The translations under genes were made by a program, and so were the position numbers. A stretch of 64,000 bases of DNA from Hevea brasiliensis (Eukaryota > Streptophyta > Magnoliopsida > Malpighiales > Euphorbiaceae): positions 76,461,760-76,525,759 of the forward strand of contig NC_079499.1 of the NCBI RefSeq assembly GCF_030052815.1. Reading direction: 5' to 3'. Positions 11,819 to 22,945 of this stretch are shown piece after piece (the stretch's first letter is position 1; the number at the start of each line of letters is the position of its first letter). The notes under the pieces were generated by a model. It saw only the letters and a program-made list of their open reading frames with translations. It was not told the DNA's origin and ran no database searches.

Positions 11819-13636
11819 TCAAGCATCAAAGTTATTAAGCATGTCTAATTCTCTCTTAATGAAATTAAAACTATCTTCACATAAAAATTTTGTAAATATG
11901 TCAGCTAATTGGTAATTAGCATCAACAAACTCAAGAACAACATCACCATTCAACACATGATCACGTATAAAATGATGTTTAATGTCTATATTGGTTTTAG
12001 AATTTTATATAGGGTTTTTGATCAAGTTGATTGCACTTGTATTATCACATCTAATAGGAATGTGATCAAGAGACACTTTGAAGTTCTTTAATTGTTGTTT
12101 GATCCAAATAACTTGGTTATAATAAAGACCTGCAGCCACATATTTGACTTCGACCATGGAAAGTGAAATTGAGTTTTGTTTTTTTCTACACCAGGAAACT
12201 AAAAAGTGTCCTAGGAGTTGACAAGTACCTGAAGTACTCTTCCTATCAAGGATGCTTGTGGCAAAGTCAACATCTGAGTAGGAACATAAATGAAATGATG
12301 CATTTCTAGGATAGCATAGACCTAAATGCAATGTACCATTCAAGTATTTAAGAATGCATTTAACAGCATGCAAATGAGACTCTTTAGGACATGATTGAAA
12401 ATGTGCACATAAATATACGTAAAATATAATATCTAGTCTACCAGTCATGAGATATAAGAGACTACTGATCATATCTCTATAGAGATTTTCATCAACTAGT
12501 TTTCTTTTTTCATCCTTGTGAAGTATGGTGTTTGTGCTCATTGGAGTTCTACTTAGCTTGCTATTCTCTATCCCATACCTCTTGATCAATTCTTTGGTAT
12601 ATTTGGCTTTGTTGATGAAGATGCCATCCTTAGCTTGCTTGATTTGAATGCCACGAAAGAATTTGAGCTCTCCCATCATGCTCATCTCAAACTCACTATT
12701 CATGGTGTTAGCAGACTCTTCACACAAACACTCATTAGTAGGACCAAATATAATATCATCAATATATATTTGCACTACAAGGATGTCATTTTCATGATTT
12801 TAAATAAAAAGAGTTGTATCAACTTTTACTTTTGAAAAATCATTTTACAAAAGAAAGTTACTAAGCCTTTCAAACTAAGCTCTAGGAGTTTGTTTCAAAC
12901 CATATAAGGATTTAGTCAATTTAAAAACATAGTTTGGAAACTCATGGTTTTCAAATTCAAGAGGTTGCTCAACATATACCTTTTTTTCAATAAAACTATT
13001 TAGAAAAGTACTTTTAACATCCATTTGAAAAATTTTAAAATCATGCATGATGCATATGCAAGCAAAATTCTATTGGCTTTTAATCTAGCTAGATGGACAA
13101 AAGTTTCATCATAGTCAATGCCCTCCTCTTAGTTATAGCCTTTGGCTACTAATCTAGCCTTATTCCTAGTTTTGTTTGCATCTTCATCTAACTTGTTTCT
13201 AAACACCCATTTGCATATGCATGGATGATCCTTTGGCTAGGAACTAAGGTCCAAACCTTACTTCTTTTAAATTAGTTGAGTTCCTCTTACATTGCAATTA
13301 CCCAACCCTTATCATTTATGGCCTCATTTATGCTCTTAGGTTTTATTTGAGGAATGAATGCAAGGTTATTACATATATTTCCAAGAGAGGATCTAGTTGT
13401 TATCCCTTTTTATGTATCACCAATGATTAGGTCCTTAAGATGATCCTTCTTGAAGGTCCATTCTTTAGGCATATCTTCTTAAACTCCTTGATAGGAACTA
13501 GTTGACCTTGTTGCTCTTGAAGCTCACCTTCATCATCTCCTATATCCTTCAAGGGATCTTTATTGCGTTGATCTTCATTTTCACTAGATTGAGGATCTTC
13601 AAGAGTCAAGTCATCAAAATTACTTATAGCATCATC
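11819..13636 (-). pseudogene. Sirevirus-like Ty1/copia pol remnant (RT-RNase H)
   Basis: Minus strand. Between 13636 and 13427 is a linker rich in acidic residues (SSENEDQRNKDPLKD) of the kind found between integrase and RT. A heavily broken RT follows at 13420-12776 (stops and frameshifts). An open stretch of 256 codons at 12775-12005 holds the RT active-site strand YIDDIIFG, then KYTKELIKRYG and RNase H (DRKSTSGTCQLLG, NTSAINLIKNPI). The frame resumes after a stop (KHHFIRDHV, LADIFTK) and ends with TGA at 11819-11821. The CQLLG and YIDDIIFG wording matches the SIRE lineage. Old and inactive; interrupted at 13637 by a copia LTR. Confidence 0.85.
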
Positions 13637-13915
13637 TGAAGGAGTGAAAGTATGAAAGTTATTCATTAGAGCATTGAATTTCAAAAATTTTCTTCTAAGG
13701 TTACATGCATCATACCACATCTTTTATGTTCCTAATTAATTTCAATGCTCAATTGCATATTAAAACAGTTTTAATATGTATTAGGATCTATGTTTTCCAT
13801 TTAAGATTTTGAATTAATAAATTAATTCATTTAAACCCTAGTTTAAAAGAGAAGTTAGAGCAGTAACCTCTTTGATGCACTATGGATGTGATTGGCACCT
13901 TTAGGAAGCACCTTG
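13637..13915 (-). repeat. f1: partial copia-family LTR (3' end in element orientation)
   Basis: Starts TGAAGG (reverse of CCTTCA, the LTR end) right after the Sirevirus linker. It is alignable with the first 280 bp of f2 and, more distantly, with the C1 LTR (CATTGAATT, TTACATGCATCAT, CTCTTTGATGCAC). It stops at 13915 where f2 begins. Part of it is read through in a chimeric open frame with the pol linker, which has no meaning. Confidence 0.75.
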
Positions 13916-14955
13916 TGAAGGAGCAGAAGCATAGTGATTTGTTCATTAGAGCATTGAATTTCAAAAATTTTCTTCTAGAGTTACATGCATCATACCACAT
14001 CTCTTATGTGCCTAATTAATTTCAATGCTCAATTTCATATTAAAACACTTTTAATATGTATTAGGATCTATGTTTGCTATTAAAGATTGTGAATTAACAA
14101 ATTAATTCATTTAAACCCCTAGTTTAAAAGAGGAGTTTGAGCACTAACCTCTTTGATGCATTATGGATGCAATTGGCACCTTTAGAAAGTACCTAGGACC
14201 CCAAGTGCTATCCCTCTAGCTTATCCACACCAAGATCACCTATGGGCAGCCCCCAAATCAACTTCTCAAGCCTTGCCAACCAATTATAATTTGATTTTTT
14301 ACCTTTAGAGAGGTTGTATGTGTGTATAGGACACTAGAAACAATTTCTAACAATTTTAATTAAAAGGGAATGGAGTGACATTAAGCCAAGTGGCAAAGCT
14401 AGATTTAATCTTAACTTTGATCACCTTGCATGATAGGAAGACAAATGGCAAACTTATATGATGCCATGTGTCACCATCTCATGGTGCCATATGTTACCTT
14501 GTGAAATGACCAAATTACCCTTATGTTGTAGTTTTTAGTTCTCAACCCAAAATCATTATTTCTCCTCCTCTAATCAATTTATATCAAATATAAATTAATT
14601 AATTAATCTCCATTAATTAATTTCTCACAATTAAGTTCATATTTAAACATTTTAAATATAAATTTAACTTATACTATACATCTAATAACCTAGATTTGGT
14701 TTCAAGTCATGCTAGGGACTTTGCAATCAAACCTATTTAATTGATCAATTAAACTCTTTAATTAATTAATCAAATAACATTTTACACGGTGATTATCTCG
14801 TGTATATGTGTGACTCACTAGGCTTATTACTAATTGGCAATATGATATGATATTAACTTTTAATATCATCAGAACTCTCTTTCTTACCATAAATGATTTA
14901 TCTAAATCATTTTAGGCATCTCATAGACTATGGTTGCCACCTAGCATAGCGTGCC
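13916..14955 (-). repeat. f2: partial copia-family LTR, interrupted by C2
   Basis: Begins TGAAGGAGCAG and follows the C1-family LTR order (CATTGAATT, GGTTTAAA block, ATGGTGCCA zone, TTAATTAA palindromes, CATAGACTATGG) for about 1040 bp, then stops at CATAGCGTGCC where C2 starts. It is clearly more diverged than C1-C4 and internally shortened near 14290-14420. The missing portion is not found to the right in this window. Confidence 0.75.
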
Positions 14956-17051
14956 TATTAGTAGTATTCCCTAGAGCATATCATTTAGTATGTATCTTGT
15001 ACATGTTTTTACTAATAAAAGGCATTTTCACTTTTCCATTTACATAATATATTTATGTGTAATGGAAAAGGTCCATTGATATTTTGTTAGAAATTCTATT
15101 CTTAAGTTGTTAAGAATATGAGTGATAGTATTTCTAGTACAAAGTATCATAAATAGGTTCACAATCGAGGATACTTCATAATAAGGACATGACTTATCCA
15201 GAAAGATTGTATTCATGTTTGTTCCCAAGTTATTTATATGAGATATAAATAAGATGGAATGGTGAGTCTCATGCCATATAACAAACATGATAGGCACTTA
15301 TACATGATAAGTAGGCTGAACCAGTAACACTTATGACAAGCACATAGAGTTTACTCTTGTCAATGTATTATCATAAATCATATCAGTGCATATAATCTTT
15401 AGACTTGAGATAGCACAATTATCTTGTATATAGGTGATTTAAGTTTGATATTGCCTTCATACTTGTACTATGTATGGGTATATGGGCATGTGTTGGCTGT
15501 TACTAGTTATATATGGAGAAAGGTGTTAATCAAGATGGAATCTGTTCCTCTAAGTAAATAGAGATAAAATCCTATGTTCATTTAATTGTTCTTGATGTTT
15601 CAAGTTCCTAGCCATGATAGATAGATTTACTCAGAAAATAGTTTCTGATGAGAAAATCTTTTAATCAAGAACTGGAATTAAAAGAGAACATTATATTCAT
15701 AGCAAATGGAGTTTCACATAAACCATGACTCCAGCTTGAGTTAGGATTTTGTAACAGAAAGATTCTAGTGCATGGTAACATATGATTATAGGTTCATTTA
15801 AGGTAAACCTTATTACTGATTGGGTGGCCATGGCATGCTATGCTAGGTGTTAACCATGGTCTACGAGGTGCATAAAATGATTTAGAGAAATCATTTATGG
15901 TAAGAAAGAGTTCTGATGATATTAAGAGTTTATATCATATCTCATTGCTAATTAGTGATGAGCTTAGTACGTCACACACATACATAAGTTATCACCTAAT
16001 TAAATATGATTTAATTAATTAATCAAAGAGTTTAATTGATTAATTAAATAGGTTTGGTTTGCAATTAGATTGCAAAGTCCCTAGCATGACTAGAAACCAA
16101 ATCTAGGTTTTTGGATGTACAGTATAAGTTATATTTATATTTAAAGTGTTTAAATATGAATTTAGTTAATGAGAAATTAATTAATTAATTTATATTTCAT
16201 ATAAATTGATTAGAAGAAGAGAAATAATTATTTTAGATTGAGAACTCAAAATTAAGACACAGGGGCATTTTGGTCATTTCACAGGGTGACATGTGGCACC
16301 ATGAAATGGTGACACATGGCATTACACATAAGCTTGCCAAATGTCTTTTAATCATGTAAGATGATTAAAATTAAGACTAAATATAGGTTTGACACTTGGC
16401 ACAATGTGATTGGGTCAATTAAACCTAGAACCAATCAGAGGGTGATATGTGGCGAGGGTTTAATGTGTTGACCTAGCTATATAAGTATTGTTATGTAAAA
16501 GAAAATAACACAACCAGCAACCTCTTTCTTTGGTGCTGCCACCCAAGAAGGTTTCTCTCCTCTTCATCTTCTTCTCTCATCTATTCCAAGAGATTAGCAA
16601 ACAATCTCTTGAATTAAAAATACTAGAAATTATTTCTAGTGTCCTGTTTACATCTTTAATTTCTTAAAAGGCAGAACTTATTTTTCTAATTAATAAAAAA
16701 AGCTTTATAAGCTGTTTAAGGGCTGCCATAGGTGTTCTTGGTGTGGACAAGCTAGAGGGACAACATCTGTTGTCCTGAAGACGCATCTGAAAGGCACAAT
16801 ACGCTGCAGTGCATCAAGAGGTTAGTGTATTTGTTCTTGATTTAATCTAGGGTTCTAAAATTAATCTGATAAATTTTAAAATCTTAAATGGCAAATAAAG
16901 ATCCAAAAACATATTAAAAGTGTTTTAATATATTGTTTACCATTGAAATCAAGTAGATAAAAATAAATCTTGCATGTTGCATGTGACCCTAGGTGAAAAT
17001 TTTTTGAATTCAAGGGTATAAACTTGTGTTTTTCATGCTTTCGCTCCTTTA
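14956..17051 (+). repeat. C2 5' LTR
   Basis: About 2096 bp, alignable end to end with the C3 LTRs. A good TATA box is present: CTATATAAG at 16477-16485. The expected duplicated target on its left would be GTGCC (14951-14955), but the right copy is missing. The U3 motif that reads ACACGTGGC in C3 is ACATGTGGC here. Confidence 0.9.
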
Positions 17052-18886
17052 ATTGGTATCAGAGCCACTATATTTGCCATTTGGATTGTTGATTATATGA
17101 TTTAATTATGTTTTTTGATCATGAGATGATTTATCCATTACTGGTTGCAATGGATGTGTGGCGGCATGCTTGAAGAACACCATCTTTGGTGTGCCGATTT
17201 TGGCTTCCATGGGTGGCTCAAGGTTTGGCTTTTTAATTTACAATTGTTGTATAATCTAAAAGCTCATCCTATGTATAATTAAATTGTTTAATTAGAATTT
17301 TAATCACACAATTAAATTATGATTCAAATCAGAATTTTAAAAATTATTTGAATGTGATTCAAATCTGAATTTTAAAAGTTGTTTGAATGTGATTCAAATC
17401 TGAATTTTTGAAGTTGTTTGAATCATATTTGCATCTAATTTTTTAAAGTTGTTTGAATAGTATTCAGATTTGAATTTTTAAAAATTGTTTGAATATGATT
17501 CAAATCTGATTTTTTTTTTAGAATTGTTTGAATGTGATTCAAATCTGAATTTTCAAGGTTGTTTGAATGTGATTCAAATCTGAATTTTTTTGTTTGTTTG
17601 AATGAGATTCAAATCTGAATTTTTAAATTTATTTGAATCATATTCAAAACTGGATTTTTAAGTTGAATATGAGATATTCAATTTAATTTAAGTATGTATG
17701 CTTTATTTAATTGTTAAATAGTAATATGCATGATGGATGATCATGGACTATAAAAGACCAATGTGATTGGATTTATTTCTTTCATGTTTCTTTGGGATTG
17801 TAAATTAATTAATTTATTTTAATTTATTTTGGGCATGTATTGTTAAGTTTGTAATGATTTTTGGGTTGTAAATTCATTTATTTAAGTTCTTGTAAATTCG
17901 CCTTGGTATGCCAAGGATTACTATGTAATATTGGATTGCAAGAAGTTCAAGGAGGTCAAGAGCATTGGTGGGACCAGCAAGAGGAATTCAAGATCAAGTG
18001 TTAATTATGTACTCCTTCAGCAACTCTTGTAAAATAGATCAAGTGTTAATTATGTACTCCTTCAGCAACTCTTGTAAAATGAATCAATAAAATGCACCTA
18101 GGAATGCCCTGATTCAATTCTTAGTGGCTCAGAATTGAATCCCTTAGAAAGTTCATGATCATACCATATTTACTGCTTATCCATGAATGCATGAGATGTA
18201 TGGGAATGTATGTAATTATATGTTATATGCATGCTAAATGGATAATGTGCAAAGTGAGATCTTAATAGTAATTAGGATGACCATAATATCTTCCAAACAA
18301 ATGATTAAGTTGGAAATGCTATAATTAAAGTAATTATAACATAGGCCCTCCATTAAGGCAATTATTTTAAGAAATTTTAAATACTTGCATAAGATGCAAT
18401 TAATTTAAGAGATTTTCTTAAGAATAATTGTTAAGCATGAGATGTTGTAAATATATAAATGGTTTGGTGGCCAATATTGGATGTACTTGAGGACATTAAA
18501 ATTATTTGCATAATTACTGGCTCAATGGGATCAACTTAACTAATGCAAGATAAGTCAATAATGGATGTACCTCAGATTTTGAGGATTAGGGGCTAGGTAA
18601 AGGATTGAACCTCACATGAGATGTGATGGGCAATGAGTTGCTCACTTATAGTTTATTGTAATTCCAATAATGGATGTACGTGAGGATGATCAATAGAATT
18701 ATAAGAATTCAATCACCCACTAGAAATCCATCCAACTAGGATTTCTGTTTTCTACTTTGGAAGTGTAGGATTCGCTAAGTTAGTGGGAAGACCAATTTGA
18801 TTAAAAGACCATAATCATTTTGGTTAATTACTTGATACATTTACTATTTAATTTGGTTATTTTCTACAGTTAATTTTCTGATAAAA
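17052..18886 (+). other. C2 leader with primer binding site, hairpin repeats and triple motif
   Basis: TGGTATCAGAGC at 17054-17065 is the tRNA-Met primer site. The 35-bp hairpin repeats span about 17330-17640. A private 44-bp tandem duplication sits at 17993-18080. The GGATGTAC motifs lie at 18479, 18563 and 18672, with spacings (84, 109) identical to C3. No coding signal. Confidence 0.85.
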
Positions 18887-19800
18887 ATGAGCACAGAACA
18901 ACCACCACCATCCAATATCCTTGCAAGCATACTTAATCGCAATAGGTTGACAGGAGCTAATCTCTCTGATTGGCTAAGAAATTTGAAACTTGTCCTGAAC
19001 CTTGAACATATAGGATATGTTCTGATTCAAATATTCCTAGTCCCTTACCTCTAGAGGCCACTCAAGAGGAACATGAAACCTTGGACAAGTGGAAGGAGCA
19101 TGATATGAGAACTAAGTGTTACATGCTTGTTTCCATGAGTAACGAGTTACAGAAACAACATGAGAACATGCAAAGAGCGAGTGAGATCCTCCTTCACCTA
19201 TAAGAGTTATATGGTGAGCACAACAGAAATGCTAGGTATGAGATATCTAGGCAGCTGTTCCGCATGAGGATGTCTGAGGGATAAAATATTGGGGATCATG
19301 TCCATAAGATGATTCGGCTGATTGAACAGTTGGAACATCTTGATTTCAACATGGTTTTCCAACTACAGACGGATTTGATCCTTCAATCCCTTCTTGAGTC
19401 TTTTGGGAATTTTGTGACAAATTTCCATATGACTAAACAGGAATGCACCTTAGATGGTTTACTCAACATGCTGGTTATTGCCCAAAGGAATATGCTAGGC
19501 AATAAAGGAAAAGAGGTTGCTTTGATTGTATCTTCTTCTGCTGCAAAGTCCAACAAGAAGAAGGGCAATAGGAAAAAGAAACCTCAGATTCCTGATCCTT
19601 CCAAGAAAATAGCTAAATAGAAAGGGAAGACTAAAACTGATGGAGGCAAAGGAAAGTGTTTCCACTGCCAAAAGGATTGGCACTGGAAAAGGAACTGCCC
19701 AGAGTATCTTGCTTCTCTGAAGGACAAGAAGGATACACCTTCAGAAGGTATGTCCATATCTTGTTATTTAGATTCTGATGATACTCAAAGTTCATCTACA
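18887..19800 (+). pseudogene. gag: C2 gag (Ty1/copia), broken
   Basis: ATG at 18887 opens MSTEQPPPSNILASI. A one-base loss near 19022 (GTTCTGATTC versus GTTCTAGATTC in C3) shifts the frame. Stops replace glutamine codons at about 19201 (TAA), 19282 (TAA) and 19618 (TAG), as expected from C-to-T decay of CAA/CAG. The longest clean piece is 19309-19617 (IRLIEQLEHLDFN ... NKKKGNRKKK). The knuckle follows in frame with it after the stop: CFHCQKDWHWKRNC, a C-x2-C-x4-H-x4-C with D-W where C3 has D-G. Non-functional. Confidence 0.9.
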
Positions 19801-20285
19801 GCTTGAGTTTTAGATACTGGTACCAGTTCTCACATTTCTAATGATATGCAGGAACTAGCAAATAGTAGCAGCTTGCATTCTCGAGATGTTAGACTCCAGA
19901 TTGGCAATGGCTCAACTGTTGAAGCTTTAGCCATAGAATCTAAATCTTTTTACATGTCTGGACATGTTTTATGTTTGGATAATATTTTATATGTACCTGA
20001 TGCTTTTAAAACAATCATTTCTTTATCTAATTTGTCTAGAAATGGCTATGAATTTCAGTTCACAGATGCTGTTTGCAATATTTATTTTGGAAATAAATAT
20101 ATTGGTTCGGGTTATATGAATGATGGTCTTTATTATTTGGATAATAATGACAAACACAAAATGAATGCAAGTGATCTAAATGAATGCAATGCCATAGTGA
20201 AAACCAACTCAAGTTCAAAATATATTTGGCACATAAGGTTATGCCATGTTGCAGAAGATAGGATTGCAAAATTGGATAAAATTGG
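19801..20285 (+). pseudogene. C2 protease and integrase N-terminus, truncated
   Basis: The aspartic protease motif is intact: VLDTGTSSHISNDM (19811-19852), preceded by a TGA at 19804. The protease body (VQIGNGSTVEAL-like, LDNILYVPDAFK) and the pre-integrase zinc region start (YIWHIRLCHVAEDRIAKLD) follow. The frame runs through the junction at 20286 into Y2 LTR sequence, giving a meaningless chimeric C-terminus. This copy preserves the DTG that is corrupted in C3, so it is the best local reference for that site. Confidence 0.9.
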
Positions 20286-20850
20286 TGTAACACCCCTCAC
20301 CCGACTACAGTGTAGCCGAGCAAAGCGTGCTACAATCGGTGCCGGAGCACCCTAACTTATCCTACTTTATTTTTTTAATAATTTTGAATTTGTTTAATTT
20401 AACATCAATTATTTTTCAACGGAGAAACCAGCAGAGTTTCTCCTATTTTATTATCGTTTGGCATATTTCAATATTCACCTGTTTGAAATTCAATAATATT
20501 TTCAAAATAAAATCTTATCCATGCTAATCATACTTATCTCATCAATCATTCTCATAATTTCTCATATTTCAAATCTCATCCATGCATTTCCATTCATACT
20601 CAATTCATATGTAAACATTCTCAAATTACAGAAGCAAAACTTTCCAATTTTCTTAATTTACATAATTTATAAAATAATTACAAAATTTCATAATTTACAT
20701 GATATATAAATTAATTACATATGAAAAAGCTAATTAATTAATTTACACCGCATTCCTATTAATTACATGTTCATCATATACATTACAATACAATATCTAA
20801 GCATTTTATTCAAAATATAAAATATAATCTATATGGGCCTATCTATATAG
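20286..20850 (-). repeat. Y2: 3' part of a Y-type gypsy LTR
   Basis: Starts TGTAACACCCC on the + strand, i.e. the minus-strand LTR ends GGGGTGTTACA. It aligns in reverse with 10240-10658 of Y1 (GTAGCCG/GTAGATC zone, GTTTCTCC zone, TATGTAAATTA runs). It inserted into C2 integrase. At about 20850 it stops abruptly and G1 RT sequence begins, with short TATATAG microhomology at the join. No gene. Confidence 0.6.
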
Positions 20851-22846
20851 TACCATCCTTCTTCTTAACAAACAACACTGGTGCTCCCCAAGGTGACACA
20901 CTAGGGCAGATGAAGCCCTTTTCAAGTAATACTTGCAATTGTATCTTCAACTCCTTCAACTCTGCTGGTGCCATTCTGTATGGCACTATGGAGATTGGTT
21001 CCACACTAGGCATAACATTAATTTCTAACTACACTTCTCTTTTCGGAGGTAATCCTGGCAATTCATCAGGAAACACATCTGGAAAGTCATATACTGTAGG
21101 GATGTCCTTCAATGCTATACTCCCCACTTGGGTGTCTACCACATGTGCCAAGTAGGCTTCACACCCCTTTCTGATCATTTTTCTGGCTAGTGCAGCCGAA
21201 ATGACGTTTGATGGCAATAGCTGCCTCTCCCCTTGTATTACCACATTACTATACTGAGGGAGACCAAGAGTGGTATCTTGACCTCTGATCAATCATGGCA
21301 TGATGCCTAGCTAACCAATCCATGCCCAAGATGATATCATAATCTCTGAAGGGCATTTCAATGAAATCAGACAAAAAAGTGTGTCTTTGGATCACCGAAG
21401 GACAATCTCTATACATTCTATTAACCCTGACCTCCTGTCCTAACAGATTTGTTACTAGCACCTCAAAGTCCATTTTTGTACATGGAACAGCAATGCAATC
21501 AATGATGCTAGCACTAACATAAGAATGGGTAGAACCCGGGTCAAATAACACAAACACATTCTGATTAAAAGTTGAGAAGGTACCAGCCACAACATCAGAT
21601 GTCTCGGCCTCTTCCCTCTGTCTCATTGCATACATTCTGACTGGAGCACTGTCTTACTCTGATTGTTTCACTGTGCCTTGGCTGCCTGCTGGGCTAAGTC
21701 TACCCCTACCTCTACCTCTGCTGGGTGGTTGTGAACTTCTAGTGACAGGGCTCTGAACTGACCCTTCTACAGTAGTAGGGGGTGGTCCAACTCTGCGACT
21801 ATTAGTGTAGTCCTTGGCAAAGTGTCCTATGCCTCCACAGTTATAATAGGCTCCAATAGCCTTGTAGCAGATCCCACCATGATTTCTTCCACATGTCTCA
21901 CATTGGCGGGGAGGGTAGGAACCTCTGGTACTCTGCTGACCAGATAGGGGAGGCTTACATCACGAATATCTTCCCCTACCAGATTTCTTGCCACCTCTGC
22001 TGTGTCCCCCATAGTTCTTCCTCTTTCCAGTAGGACCACTGGAACTCTGTTCTACAGATTTTCCCTCTTTCTCTGTCTTCTCTGATTTCTTTTTCTCAGG
22101 AGCAGCTTCAGACTCAATTCTTTCTAACTCTAGAGCTTGAGAAATAAGTTCAGAGAAGTTAGTGTGTTTGAAGCCGACTACTTGTAATCTGATACTGGGC
22201 TTCAAGCCAGTTTCAAACCTCTTGCATCTCTCCCTGCTGGTAGAAAGTAAACTTACTGCGTAATGGCTCAGGCGGGAAAATTCTCTTTCATACTCAGCCA
22301 CTGATCTGTTCCCCTGTTTCAGACTTAGGAATTCTTGTAACTTCTGGTCTACATAAGCATCAGGGACATATTTCTGTCTGAATTCCCTGAGAAAGTCATT
22401 CCATGTTAGCACTGCAGGTTCTACCAGACTGTGGGGAATGGTTTTCCACCAGTCATAAGCATCCCCCTGTAGCAAAGATACAGAGTATTCGAATCTGAGC
22501 TCCTCTGTGCAATGCAGTTTCTTGAATACCCTATCCATCCTTTCTAACCACTGTTCAGCCTCTAGAGGATCTACTGTCCCCTTGAACTCTGTAGCCCCAT
22601 ACTTCATCAATTTGTCATACTGCCTAGTAGGAGATTGTGGTTGTACCACTGGTGTTTGTATTGGGACTTGAGTAGGCACATTACCAGCCATTTGTTGGAA
22701 CATTGCAGCCATCTGCTTTGGCGAGCGAGCAGAAACTATGGTGCTGCGGTGGTGTTCTTTGAACCACTGACATTATGTAAGCCTGGGGCTTCCCCTTGCA
22801 CCTCAGCCTCAATAGATTGATCGACTGAACGATCACCCTCTTCCAT
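20851..22846 (-). pseudogene. G1 gag-protease-RT (partial), Ty3/gypsy
   Basis: Start ATG at 22846 (MEEGDRSVDQS). A TAG and frame change follow near 22750. Retrotrans_gag then runs at 22712-21960 (LEAEQWLERMDRVF, GDAYDWW, FRQKYVPDAY). After another shift, the knuckle is YNCGGIGHFAKDY: the first Cys is Tyr in GAYYNC and the last Cys is Tyr, so the finger is damaged. Protease at 21635-21249 has FDPGSTHSYV where a DSG/DTG is expected, and DIILGMDWLARH. Stop, then DVFPDELPGLPP at 21292-21029 and the RT start ([33 protein letters not shown]) ending at 20851. Inactive. Confidence 0.88.
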
Positions 22847-22945
22847 AGTAAATGCGAGGATTTTAGATCTCTTGAACAAATAAAACAAGGAGATTTCCTC
22901 CGGTTAGTGCATATTTATAATGTAATGTACTGTATGTATCAAACA

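Larger units (their letters stand above)
14956..20285 (+). mobile_element. C2: truncated Ty1/copia retrotransposon
   Basis: 5' LTR, primer binding site, leader, gag, protease and the start of integrase in + orientation, then abrupt loss at 20285 where the Y2 LTR begins. No 3' half or 3' LTR of this copy exists in the window. The terminal dinucleotides have decayed (start TATTAG, end CCTTTA in place of TG...CA), and several CAA/CAG codons have become stops, so it is older than C3. Confidence 0.92.

Noticed and set aside
13427..13720. 97-codon frame that could pass as a small gene
   Set aside because: Chimera of the Sirevirus pol linker and the f1 LTR across the insertion point at 13637.
13911..13915. 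CCTTG before f2 and also before C4 (59316), suggesting the same target or a linked event
   Set aside because: A five-base match is expected by chance and the surrounding sequences are unrelated.
19846..20355. 169-codon frame ending in a novel C-terminus
   Set aside because: Copia protease/integrase reading through into Y2 LTR sequence; a junction artefact.
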